Of a DNA stretch of 64,000 bases, positions 56,098-64,000 are shown piece after piece. Each line of letters opens with the position of its first letter. Position 1 is the first letter of the stretch. A program made the translations under genes and the position numbers. The stretch lies in assembly GCF_030246905.1 (NCBI RefSeq), contig NZ_CP126741.1:1426001-1490000 (forward strand). The letters run 5' to 3'. Source of the stretch: Microbacterium sp. zg-Y818 (GTDB lineage: Bacteria; Actinomycetota; Actinomycetes; Actinomycetales; Microbacteriaceae). A model generated the notes under the pieces. It ran no database searches. It worked only from the letters and a program-made list of their open reading frames with translations, and had not been told where the DNA came from.

Positions 56098-56308
56098 GAC
56101 ACGTTCCCGTCAGTCGCATGCCGCAAGTTTGTTGGGTTTTCGCCCCAGGTCCCCATGGACTTCCCTTGTTCAGGCAACGTTTTCAAGGCTATCCGGGCCC
56201 CAAATCTCGACTGACCACAGGGATAACAAATCCATCTCTTTCATACGCTGAACCCCGTCGTGAGGGACCCGTTCGCGACCCACGGATCTCGGCACACAGA
56301 GGTCAGAA

Positions 56309-56355
56309 CTTCCAAACTCATGGTGCGGGTTCGATTCCCGTCATCCCCTCCACTT
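56309..56355. repeat. Direct repeat 2 (attR-like tRNA-Gly fragment)
   Basis: Copy of the tRNA-Gly 3' half with one mismatch. It lacks the acceptor 5' strand and D arm, so it cannot be a tRNA gene. Confidence 0.85.
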
Positions 56356-56426
56356 CTGGTTCTTGTCCGCCGATGACGCGCGGACGGCGCACGCGCCGTG
56401 GCATCCGCCCATCCGTCGACTCCGTT

Positions 56427-56508
56427 CACCCGGAAGCGGAGATCTGCCCGGGCAAGGGCCGGATGCCGCCTACAACGCCGCATCCGGGCAGAAGTCCGCA
56501 TCTCGGCG
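56427..56508. repeat. Palindromic element copy E
   Basis: Arms 56427-56458 and 56477-56508, loop of 18 bases with GGATGCCG. More diverged than the other copies (GCAGAAGT replaces GCAGATCT in the right arm), but the core GGAGATCTGCCCG is intact on the left. Confidence 0.8.
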
Positions 56509-56653
56509 AAGCGGTCCGGGCCGCACTCACCGGCGGCGGGGCGCACCGGCGGCCGTCACCGCGCTCGACGCATCGGTGCATATTGGGCGCGTAAAGCCCC
56601 GATAGTGTCGGTTCTCGTCGCCCTGCCGGCACTGTGGCGCCGTGGTCGGACAG

Positions 56654-57193
56654 TCAGCCCGCGGACGTCGCGTCTCGGTGGTTCTGCAGATGCGCACGGT
56701 ACACCTCGGCGTTGCGCAGCAGCTTGCCGCGTTCGTCCTCGGTGAGCTCGCGGCGCACCTTCGCGGGCACGCCGGCCACCAGCGAACCGGGCGGCACCAC
56801 GGTCCCCTCGAGTACCACCGCTCCCCCGGCCACGAGGGACCCCGCACCGATGACGGCGCCCGACAGCACGACCGCGCCCATGCCGATGAGCGATCCGTCC
56901 TCCACGGTGCAGCCGTGCACGACCGCGTTGTGCCCGATCGAGACGTCGGCTCCGATGACCACGGGGTGCCCCGGGTCCACGTGTACCGAGACGTTGTCCT
57001 GCACGTTGCTGCCCGCCCCCAGCGTGATGCTGTCGCTGTCGCCGCGCAGCACGGCGTTGTACCAGACACTCGACTGCTCGCCCAGTGTCACCGCCCCGAT
57101 GATCCGCGCCCCCGCCGCGACGAACGCCGAGGCGGGAACGAGCGGCTCGCGGCCGGAGACGGACAGGACGGAGGCATCATCGGCGATCGTCAT
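56654..57193 (-). CDS. Gamma-carbonic anhydrase-like hexapeptide protein
   Basis: 179-residue left-handed beta-helix (trimeric) of the gamma-carbonic anhydrase family. The three zinc His positions are visible (VSVHVDPGHPVVIGADVSIG then HNAVVHGC), along with SSVWYNAVLRGDSDSI, the conserved Arg/Asp motif. Many members show weak or no carbonic anhydrase activity. Start ATG with TAGAGT 6 nt upstream; divergent from dps. Confidence 0.9.
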   Translation of the reverse strand: MTIADDASVLSVSGREPLVPASAFVAAGARIIGAVTLGEQSSVWYNAVLRGDSDSITLGAGSNVQDNVSVHVDPGHPVVIGADVSIGHNAVVHGCTVEDGSLIGMGAVVLSGAVIGAGSLVAGGAVVLEGTVVPPGSLVAGVPAKVRRELTEDERGKLLRNAEVYRAHLQNHRDATSAG

Positions 57194-57199
57194 GCCACG

Positions 57200-57205
57200 A
57201 CTCTA
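57200..57205 (-). promoter_or_regulatory. -10 box of gamma-CA gene (leaderless)
   Basis: TAGAGT on the minus strand, 6 nt before the ATG. Confidence 0.45.
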
Positions 57206-57314
57206 GGGCGGCCGTCAAGCCGCATAAGCCCAGCCTCAGCTTGCTTGCGGAATAGCCCCGCCTGAGTACCGTTGCAGAAGGTGGGGCGACTCCCCGCCGA
57301 TAGGAGACGACAGC

Positions 57315-57800
57315 ATGACGAAGAATCAGATCATTCCGGCCACCGCCGCCGACCCGACCGTCGCCGCCGGCACCGCGCAGTTCCTCACGCCCGTCGTCAT
57401 GGGCCTGCAGGCGCTCGTGGTCAACGGCAAGCAGGCGCACTGGAACGTGCGCGGCGCGAACTTCCAGTCGATCCACGAACTCCTCGACACGGTCGTCGAG
57501 CACGCGCAGGGCTGGTCCGACGAAGCCGCCGAGCGCATCGTCGCCCTGGGCCTCCCCATCGACGCCCGCCTGACCACCGTCGCCCAGAAGGCCAAGCCCA
57601 CCACCGTGCCCGCCGGGTTCACCCCGTGGGACGCCATGGTGCGCAGCGTGCTGGCCGACATCGACGGCATCCTCGTCGATGTGCAGGCCGCGATCGACGG
57701 TCTCGACGAGGTCGACCTCACCAGCCAGGATGTCGCCATCGGCATCAAGGCGGGCCTGGAGAAGGACCGCTGGTTCCTCTTCGCCCACCTCGCCGAGTAA
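57315..57800 (+). CDS. dps: Dps-family ferritin-like protein
   Basis: DNA-protecting, iron-storing protein from starved cells; forms 12-subunit shells. 161 residues with the ferroxidase His/Asp positions AHWNVRGANFQSIHELLD and DEAAERI, in the standard spacing. RBS TAGGAG is 8 bases before the ATG. A clear terminator follows. No DNA-binding Lys-rich tail is present at the N-terminus beyond MTKNQ. Confidence 0.95.
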   Translation: MTKNQIIPATAADPTVAAGTAQFLTPVVMGLQALVVNGKQAHWNVRGANFQSIHELLDTVVEHAQGWSDEAAERIVALGLPIDARLTTVAQKAKPTTVPAGFTPWDAMVRSVLADIDGILVDVQAAIDGLDEVDLTSQDVAIGIKAGLEKDRWFLFAHLAE

Positions 57801-57811
57801 TCACGTCTCCA

Positions 57812-57843
57812 CGAAGCCCCGGCCCGCGAGGGTCGGGGCTTCG
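57812..57843 (+). terminator. Terminator of dps
   Basis: 13-bp stem CGAAGCCCCGGCC / GGTCGGGGCTTCG (one G-T pair) with a 6-base loop, 12 bp after the dps stop; followed by TCGTGTC. Confidence 0.75.
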
Positions 57844-57868
57844 TCGTGTCAGGCGCTGTCCGGCGGTG

Positions 57869-59371
57869 TCAGGCGGAGACGTGCGTGAGGCGACCGGCGA
57901 TCATGGTGGCCGCAACCTGCATTCCGCGCATCGTCTTCTCGTCCGCCGTCAAGGGGTCGTGGGCGACGACGGCCAGGTCGGCGATGCCACCGATCCGCAG
58001 CGCCGAGCCGCCGGAGGAGCCGTCGGCGGTGGATGCCGCGAGAGCGGTGGCTGCATCCACCGCCTGCCCGGGCTGCCACGGCTCACGGCCGTCGCGCGTG
58101 CGGTGCACCGCGGCCGACATCGCCGCCCACGGATCCAGCGGCGAGACGGGGGCGTCGGAGCCGAACAGCAGGTTGGCGCCCGCGTCGGCCAGCGCACGCA
58201 GCGGGTAGGGCTGCGAGGTCTGGGTGGCCCAGACCGTGTCGGTCAGGTCGCGGTCGTCCAGCGCGTGCTCGGGCTGGACGCTTGCTCCCACGCCCAGCGC
58301 GGCGAAGCGCGGCACGTCGGCGTGCGCGACGAGCTGCGCGTGCTCGATCGTGCCCGTCGCGCCCGTCAGGGCGAAGGCGTCGAGCGCGTGGGTGTTCGCG
58401 ATGTCGCCGATGGCGTGGATGGCGCACGAGAGCCCTCCCCCGGTCGCGCGGATCATCAGATCGACCAGTTCGTCGGGTGGGATGGTCAGCAGGCCGTGGT
58501 TCAGCGGGTCGCCGGGATAGGCGTGCGAGCACGCCGCCGTGCGGGTGCCCAGCGAGCCGTCGCTGATCACCTTGAGGGAGCCGACGCGGAGGAGCCCCGC
58601 GGGGTCGACGGCGTCACCGGTCTCGATTCCCAGGTCGAGGGCCCGCTGCAGATCGCGCGGGTAGATGCCGAACCGTGTGCGGAGGGTGTCGAAGCCGGCG
58701 GCGGCGCGCCGGGCCCAGGCGTCGGCGTTCCAGGCCATGTCGAGGTCGACGATGCCGACGACGCCGCGGGATGCCGCATCGTGCGCCATGCGCGCCACGT
58801 ACGCGTCGGCGACGTCGGTGGGGACGAGGTTGAGGCGTCGGGATATCTCGAATGCCGGCTCCTCCCACAGCAATCCCGAGCCGGCCACAGGGTGACCCTC
58901 GCGACGCAGTGCGGCGGAGTTGAGCCACACGCTGTGGACGTCCGCGTTGATGAGGTAGGTGGGGACGTCTCCGGTCGCGGCATCGAGCACTTCGAGCGTC
59001 GGGGCGTCGGGCCAGAACGCGTGGCGGAACCCCGTTCCGATACGGCGGCCGTCATCGAGCACGGGGGCATCGGCCATGAGCCATGCCGCGTGGGCGGCGC
59101 TGTCTGCGTGCCCGAGGGGAACGCGCTGCGTGAGGAGCGCCCACTGCACCGCGTGCACGTGGTGGTCCCACAGACCCGGGATCAGCCAGCCGCCCTGGGC
59201 ATCGAGCACGACGCCGGCGCGCGGGAGTGCACCGGCAGGGGCGATATCGGCGATGGTACCCGCCTGCAGGTGCACGTCGACCAGGTCATCGCCGAACGGG
59301 TCGGTGCGGTCCGCGCCGGTCAGCCTCGCGTTCGCGACGACGGCGACATGGTCGCCTGCGGCCCAGGTCAT
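57869..59371 (-). CDS. YtcJ-like amidohydrolase
   Basis: 500-residue metal-dependent amidohydrolase (Amidohydro_3 type). Metal site HHVH in LWDHHVHAVQW, VISDGSLGTRTA, IHAIGDIANTHALDAF and LFGSDAPVSPLDPW are in family order. YtcJ relatives hydrolyse formamides or other amides; the substrate is unknown. AAGGAG precedes the ATG, which overlaps the PaiB stop by 4 bp. PaiB and this gene form an operon. Confidence 0.88.
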   Translation of the reverse strand: MTWAAGDHVAVVANARLTGADRTDPFGDDLVDVHLQAGTIADIAPAGALPRAGVVLDAQGGWLIPGLWDHHVHAVQWALLTQRVPLGHADSAAHAAWLMADAPVLDDGRRIGTGFRHAFWPDAPTLEVLDAATGDVPTYLINADVHSVWLNSAALRREGHPVAGSGLLWEEPAFEISRRLNLVPTDVADAYVARMAHDAASRGVVGIVDLDMAWNADAWARRAAAGFDTLRTRFGIYPRDLQRALDLGIETGDAVDPAGLLRVGSLKVISDGSLGTRTAACSHAYPGDPLNHGLLTIPPDELVDLMIRATGGGLSCAIHAIGDIANTHALDAFALTGATGTIEHAQLVAHADVPRFAALGVGASVQPEHALDDRDLTDTVWATQTSQPYPLRALADAGANLLFGSDAPVSPLDPWAAMSAAVHRTRDGREPWQPGQAVDAATALAASTADGSSGGSALRIGGIADLAVVAHDPLTADEKTMRGMQVAATMIAGRLTHVSA

Positions 59372-60009
59372 CTGCTGCTCCTTCGCGCGTCGAGGTCGCG
59401 ACGCATCTCGCTTGCCAGGCGGGCATCGCCGTACGGGCCCGATCCGGCATCCAGTTCGCCGATGATCGTCTCGACCACGTCATCAGGCCGGTTCTGACTG
59501 AGCTTGCGTTTGGCCACGACGCGCGAGGGCGTGAGCCGGAACCCGACGGTGCCCTTCTCGAGCCGGTGCACGAAGTCGGCGTCGTTCGGCCGCTCCCACA
59601 TGAGGCGCGGCTGCGGCATGCCGCTTTCGAACCTGGCCACGAGGCGATCGAGTACCGCGAGATTCTCGTCGGCCGTGAGCAGCTCGGGAACGCCGCTCAG
59701 GTGCGCGGAGATGAAGTTCCAGGTCGGCACCGCCGGGCCGTCGCCGTACCAGCCGGGCGAGATGTACCCGTGCGGTCCCTGCACGATGACCATCAGCTCG
59801 CGCTGCCCCAGGCCGTGGATCAGGTCGTCGGGCTTGCCGACGTGCCCGACGATCGTGAGATCCTCGCGCGAGTCGTCGAGCAGCACGGCATAGTGCGAGG
59901 CGACGAGGCCGTCCGGCGTGCTGCTGACGAGCGTCACCCACGGGTTCTGGTCGATGAGCCGGCGCAGCTCGGCGGTGTCGCCGAGGACGAAGCTCGGGTT
60001 CTGGCGCAT
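59368..60009 (-). CDS. PaiB-like FMN-binding protein
   Basis: 213-residue member of the FMN-binding split-barrel/PaiB family named from a Bacillus negative regulator of sporulation and degradative enzymes. Typical: MRQNPSFVLGDTAELRRLID at the start, LVASHYAVLLDD, VGHVGKPDDLIHGL and SPGWYGDGPAVPTWNF. No DNA-binding domain can be seen, so a regulatory role is uncertain; an FMN-linked enzyme is equally possible. A TAGGCT box is 6 nt before the ATG. Confidence 0.88.
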   Translation of the reverse strand: MRQNPSFVLGDTAELRRLIDQNPWVTLVSSTPDGLVASHYAVLLDDSREDLTIVGHVGKPDDLIHGLGQRELMVIVQGPHGYISPGWYGDGPAVPTWNFISAHLSGVPELLTADENLAVLDRLVARFESGMPQPRLMWERPNDADFVHRLEKGTVGFRLTPSRVVAKRKLSQNRPDDVVETIIGELDAGSGPYGDARLASEMRRDLDARRSSR

Positions 60010-60015
60010 TCCCTC

Positions 60016-60021
60016 AGCCTA
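60016..60021 (-). promoter_or_regulatory. -10 box of PaiB gene (leaderless)
   Basis: TAGGCT on the minus strand, 6 nt before the ATG. Confidence 0.5.
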
Positions 60022-60036
60022 TTTGGGGTGGAACCG

Positions 60037-60915
60037 TCAGGTGTACGACTCCACCCGCTCCACGGGCAGGCCCGACCGCCAGGAGTTGAGCGCCAGCGCC
60101 ACGGCGATGGCCATGAGCGCGATGCCGATCCCGAGGGCGCCGAACCCGTAGAGCGGGCTCTGGAGATGCACCCCGAGCGGGCTGAGTCCGAACGCGGCGC
60201 CGGCGAAGCCGGCGATCCCCAGTTCCGCGCGCCAGATGTGCGAGAACTTCCGCCACCACAACTGCGCGTGGGACCCCGGAATGATGCTGTCGGCGTTGCG
60301 CGACAGTGATCGGTTGTACGTCAGTTTCTTCAACAGGGACACAGCGACCATGGCGGCAATCGCACCCGTGACCACGGCATACACGGTCACGGTGTACCAG
60401 AAGTACATCCCGCCGCTCGCCCCCCAGCCGCTTTCGGCCTGGCTTTGAGCGTCCCGGACGACGGGCACCACGACGACGAGGACCCACGCCGCCACAGCGA
60501 GGCCCGCGAAGACGATGTGAAGGAGCACGCTGATGGGGCGGAGCTCGACGCGGGTGAACCCGCCTTCGAAGAGGGCCCCGCCGCCCAGACCCCAGCGACC
60601 ACGGACGGCGAACTGGCCGAAGATGAATCCCGTCAGCGACAGCAGCGTCAGCAGGAAGGGGGTGGCGATGGCCATGACGGTGTCCTCGAACACGTCTCCG
60701 ATGACGCCACCGCCGGCTGTGTAGATCAGCAGCCAGGCGACCATCCCGACGGCAGCCGCGAGCGCGAGTGCACCGACGAGGTTGCCGACGACGGCGACGA
60801 CCTTTCGCGTGGTGGCGATCGAGCCGGTCGTGCGTCGGCCCTGCGCGTCCCGCGGACGCGAGGCGGGCGTTTCAGAACGGTTGCTCGGTTTCTTGCGCTT
60901 CTTGGTTTTGGGCAC
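60037..60915 (-). CDS. Membrane protein of unknown function
   Basis: 292-residue protein. A very basic N-terminus (KTKKRKKPSNRSETPASRPR) is followed by five or six hydrophobic helices, a short charged loop near 200 (LTYNRSLSRNADSIIPGSHA) and a small acidic end. The GTG start at 60915 is preferred to one 24 bases upstream because AAGGAG lies between them with correct spacing. No family recognised. No operon partner. Confidence 0.75.
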   Translation of the reverse strand: MPKTKKRKKPSNRSETPASRPRDAQGRRTTGSIATTRKVVAVVGNLVGALALAAAVGMVAWLLIYTAGGGVIGDVFEDTVMAIATPFLLTLLSLTGFIFGQFAVRGRWGLGGGALFEGGFTRVELRPISVLLHIVFAGLAVAAWVLVVVVPVVRDAQSQAESGWGASGGMYFWYTVTVYAVVTGAIAAMVAVSLLKKLTYNRSLSRNADSIIPGSHAQLWWRKFSHIWRAELGIAGFAGAAFGLSPLGVHLQSPLYGFGALGIGIALMAIAVALALNSWRSGLPVERVESYT

Positions 60916-60960
60916 GCGTGACTCCTTCGTCAGGGCCACAGGGGCCTGGTGGCGTTGTTC

Positions 60961-61955
60961 TCAGGCCTGGCAGGAAGGGCACCAGTAGAGCTTGCGCGCG
61001 GCCATCTCCTCGACCACGATCGCGGTGCCGCACACGCGGCACGGCAGCCCCGCGCGGTGGTAGACCCAGTGCCGATCGTCGCGGGAGGCCATCGCCTTGC
61101 GGTAGTCCTCCGGCGCCAGGTCGTCCATCGTCATCATCTGCCCGGTCTCGACGCCGATGGCCAGCAGACGCACCCAGTCGCGCCACAGTGCACGCACCGT
61201 CTCCTCGGGCACCTCCCGGCCGGGCGTGTGCGGGTTCTGGCGGGCACGGAACAGCATCTCGGCCCGGTACACGTTGCCGATGCCGCTGACGACGTTCTGG
61301 TCCATGAGCAGCTGCCCGATGGGGGTGGGCTTGCGGCGCACCGTGCGGGTGAAGCGCTCCTCCCCCTCGGCCACGTCGCCCACGAGCGGGTCGGGGCCGA
61401 GCTTCGCGACGGTTGCGAGCATCTCGTCGGTACTCTGCAGCTCGCACGCGGTGGGACCGCGCAGGTCGGCGCAGGTGATGTCGGTCATGAGCCGCAGGCG
61501 CACCTGGCCGACCACGGGCGGGGGCCACTCCAGGTCGTCCCCCAGGCCCGTCGTCTGCTCCGACATGCGCACGTGAACACGGGTGCGCCGCGGCGCGCCG
61601 ATCGATGACAGGGAGTTCTCCCCAGCGGCATCCAGGATCGGCTCGTCGCCGAGCACCGTGCCGCGCTGGTTCGTCTGTCCCATGCGTCCGTTGGCGGAGG
61701 CGATCGTCGGGTCCACGAGGATCTCGCCGGCGAAATCCCACGCGCCGTAGAGACCGAGGTGCACGCGCAGCCACAGGTCGTCGAAGGCGAGGAACATCTG
61801 CTTGCCGACCGCCCGCGCTTCGGTCGGCGTGCGGCCGTCGAGCACTGCGGCACCTTCGGCGAACCGCCCTTGCGGGCTGGATGCCGCTACCGTCCGCCCG
61901 ACGAAGTTGCGCTGGAACTGGCGGGCGATGCGGTGGACGGAATGGCCCTCGGGCA

Positions 61956-61956
<1 letters not shown>
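60961..61956 (-). CDS. nei: Fpg/Nei-family DNA glycosylase (endonuclease VIII-like)
   Basis: Base-excision repair glycosylase/AP lyase of 331 residues. Catalytic Pro2 and Glu3 (MPEGHSVHR) are present, as is the conserved Lys in VGKQMFLAF. The helix-two-turn-helix MDQNVVSGIGNVYRAEMLF and the zinc finger CRVCG...YWCPSCQ are complete. HSVHR after PEG favours the Nei branch over Fpg. The ATG overlaps the rpiB stop by one base. Confidence 0.93.
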
Positions 61957-62501
<545 letters not shown>

Positions 62502-62508
62502 GGTCAAG

Positions 62509-62514
62509 ATCCTA
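62509..62514 (-). promoter_or_regulatory. -10 box of rpiB (leaderless)
   Basis: TAGGAT on the minus strand, 7 nt before the ATG at 62501. Confidence 0.5.
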
Positions 62515-62538
62515 GGGTCGGCGCTCGGTGGCGGCGGG

Positions 62539-63750
62539 TCAGGGCGCGATGCCCGCGGCTGCCGGTTTGAACCCGGCGCGGACGTTCTCGCAGCAGGCGG
62601 GACGGCAGACGTCGAACCACGGCCCGAGCGCGGTACGGTGCGGCCGCTCGGCGGCGGGCGCTCCCTCGAGACGCTCGACGACGAGGTCGACCAGGCCCGA
62701 CACGTAGGCCGGATCGACTCCCGGGGTCGGCGTGCGGACCGCGCGCAGTCCGGCCTCCTCCGCGGCCTCGATCGCCTCGGTGTCGAGGTCCCAGAGCACT
62801 TCCATGTGGTCGCTGACGAATCCGAGCGGCACGATCGCGACGGCCTTCACCCCGGCGTCGGGGAGCGTCTCGATGACGTCGCAGACGTCGGGTTCGAGCC
62901 ACGGCTGCGACGGCGGGCCGGAGCGCGACTGGTACACCAGATCCCAGGGCACCGACGCCGCGTCGGGTCGCTCGGCGGCGACGTCCGTCATGATCACCTC
63001 GGCCACGGCGCGGTGCTGCGCGGCGTAGGCGCCTCCGTCGCCCCAGTCGACGTCGCGCGGGCCGGAGCGCTTCGCGTCGTCGATCGGGACGCTGTGGGTG
63101 GAGAAGAGCACCCGGATCTGCTCGGGTGCGAGACCCTCGTCGAGGAACCCGGCGACGGCCGCGAGCACTCCGGCGCTGAAGGGCGCGACGAAACCGGGGT
63201 GGTCGAAGAACTGACGCACCTTGTCGATCGTCACGACGTCGCCGAGGCCCGTCTCGGTGAGCACACGTGCGAAGTCCTCGCGATACTGCCGGCAGCTGGA
63301 GAACGAGCTGTAGGCGCTCGTGGCGACGGCGATGAGCGTGGTGTCACCGGCTGCCGCGGCATCCTGCACCGCCTGCTCCAGGTAGGGAGCCCAGTTGCGG
63401 TTGCCCCAGTACACGGGCAGATCGATGCCGCGTCGGGCCAGTTCGTCCTCGATGGCCGTCTTCAGCGCACGGTTCTGGTCGTTGATGGGGCTGACGCCCC
63501 CGAAGTGGCGGTAGTGGTGCGCCACCTCTTCGAGTCGCTCGTCGGGGATGCCGCGCCCCCGCGTGACGTTGCGAAGGAACGGGATCACGTCGTCCTGGCC
63601 CTCGGGCCCGCCGAAGCCGGCGAGCAGGATGCCGTCATAGGCGACGGGTACCTCGATATGGCGCGCACCCGATGCGGATGCGGGAGAAGCGAAGAGAACC
63701 TGGGGCTCTTCGCGCTCGTTGACGGGTCGGGCGGCGTCGGTTGCACTCAC
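62539..63750 (-). CDS. hemH: Ferrochelatase (coproporphyrin-type) with iron-sulfur Cys cluster
   Basis: Inserts iron into a porphyrin; in actinobacteria this enzyme (CpfC) uses coproporphyrin III. 403 residues: LLAGFGGPEG near the N-terminus, VYWGNRNWAPYLEQA, the catalytic His in STHSVP and the Glu in PLGFVSDHMEVLWDLD. Cys in SSCRQYRED together with CRPACC near the C-terminus match the [2Fe-2S] ligands described in mycobacterial ferrochelatase. GTG start with GGAGG upstream. Confidence 0.95.
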   Translation of the reverse strand: MSATDAARPVNEREEPQVLFASPASASGARHIEVPVAYDGILLAGFGGPEGQDDVIPFLRNVTRGRGIPDERLEEVAHHYRHFGGVSPINDQNRALKTAIEDELARRGIDLPVYWGNRNWAPYLEQAVQDAAAAGDTTLIAVATSAYSSFSSCRQYREDFARVLTETGLGDVVTIDKVRQFFDHPGFVAPFSAGVLAAVAGFLDEGLAPEQIRVLFSTHSVPIDDAKRSGPRDVDWGDGGAYAAQHRAVAEVIMTDVAAERPDAASVPWDLVYQSRSGPPSQPWLEPDVCDVIETLPDAGVKAVAIVPLGFVSDHMEVLWDLDTEAIEAAEEAGLRAVRTPTPGVDPAYVSGLVDLVVERLEGAPAAERPHRTALGPWFDVCRPACCENVRAGFKPAAAGIAP

Positions 63751-63890
63751 CCCTCCATCCTCCCACCGCGGTGGCGATGCTAGGGCCCGCTACAGGGTCT
63801 TTCCGGGTGGTGGCCGCTCCAGAGCGTAGGCTGAGGGATCGCCCGGCACGCCCGGGCACTGACCCACCCGAAGACCTTGGGAGAACCGCC

Positions 63891-64000
63891 GTGCCCGGAG
63901 AGAACCTCACCCGCATCGAGGCGCAGGAGCGCCGCGCCGTCGTCGACCCGACGGCCGGTATGTCGTACGAGATCGCGCTCGACCTCAACCGTGGTGCGGA
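63891..64000 (+). CDS. pepN: Aminopeptidase N, 5' part only
   Basis: The first 36 codons read PGENLTRIEAQERRAVVD, then a stretch with SYEIALDLNRGAE, the typical opening of actinobacterial PepN (M1 metallopeptidase). The gene continues past the window end, so the HExxH site is out of view. GTG start after GGGAGAA; a TAGGCT box at 63827-63832 gives a leader of about 50 nt, divergent from hemH. Confidence 0.85.
   Translation, partial: MPGENLTRIEAQERRAVVDPTAGMSYEIALDLNRGA

Larger units (their letters stand above)
54734..56355. mobile_element. Mini-insert at tRNA-Gly bounded by 47-bp repeats
   Basis: About 1.6 kb flanked by the intact tRNA-Gly and a second copy of its 3' half. The interior carries one gene (HNH/Excalibur protein, minus strand) and 210 bases of AT-richer noncoding DNA, and no recombinase. 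The repeats are the footprint of site-specific integration of an element into the tRNA, either a remnant after deletion or a minimal passenger mobilised in trans. Confidence 0.7.
56098..56653. other. Noncoding junction beyond the tRNA-Gly insert
   Basis: 56098-56308 is AT-richer than its surroundings and shows no gene. 56309-56355 is the second copy of the tRNA-Gly 3' half. 56427-56508 is palindromic element E. The rest shows no gene; the promoter-distal end of the gamma carbonic anhydrase gene follows. Confidence 0.7.

Noticed and set aside
56098..56308. AT-richer stretch as a replication origin or phage promoter region
   Set aside because: No DnaA-box cluster, iterons or clear promoter pair were found.
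56309..56355. A second tRNA-Gly gene
   Set aside because: Only the 3' half is present; the 5' acceptor strand and D arm are missing.

Overview
The window looks like a chromosomal segment of a high-GC Gram-positive bacterium of the family Microbacteriaceae, probably Microbacterium (inference). The reasons are very high GC at third codon positions, actinobacterial gene orders (rplU-rpmA-obgE-proB-proA-nadD-rsfS; tig-clpP1-clpP2-clpX), an actinobacterial ileS T-box with an ATC specifier, a ferrochelatase with a Cys-rich iron-sulfur tail, and many start codons lying 6-7 nt after a TANNNT box, the mark of leaderless mRNAs. About 62 protein genes, three tRNA genes and several gene remnants can be supported.

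Layout. 1-10.6 kb: comEA, a glutamine-amidotransferase-like hydrolase, leuS, a chorismate-utilising enzyme, DedA, an App1-like phosphatase, an SRAP abasic-site protein, a repeat-filled gap, a conserved actinobacterial protein and a GH3 hydrolase. 10.7-15.7 kb: a gene remnant, then a leftward cell-envelope-type operon (ABC ATPase, permease, serine hydrolase, sensor kinase, response regulator). 15.8-19.2 kb: an accessory patch ending at tRNA-Ala, with an alpha/beta hydrolase, gene and IS remnants, and an EPSP-synthase-like protein whose catalytic residues are replaced. 19.4-29.4 kb: the rplU-to-rsfS operon and RNase E/G. 29.7-36.2 kb: VKOR, ndk, folC and T-box-controlled ileS. 36.2-41.8 kb: a pentapeptide-like protein and a complete oligopeptide ABC importer. 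41.9-49.8 kb: a DUF559 protein bracketed by palindromic repeats, valS, an F420/NADP reductase-like protein and an M3 peptidase. 49.9-54.4 kb: clpX, clpP2, clpP1 and tig. 54.5-56.4 kb: tRNA-Pro, tRNA-Gly and a 1.6-kb one-gene insert bounded by a duplicated tRNA-Gly 3' half. 56.6-64 kb: gamma carbonic anhydrase, Dps, an amidohydrolase/PaiB pair, Nei, RpiB, ferrochelatase and the start of pepN.

Most of the window is housekeeping. The novel material is: (i) a family of about 81-bp palindromic elements in five intergenic copies; (ii) the tRNA-Gly-bounded insert carrying a membrane-anchored HNH/Excalibur protein; (iii) strong over-representation of the 7-mer GGATGCC/GGCATCC in genes and repeats alike; and (iv) the catalytically altered EPSP-synthase paralogue in the tRNA-Ala accessory patch. 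Functions come from reading sequences by eye; no database search or alignment program was run.
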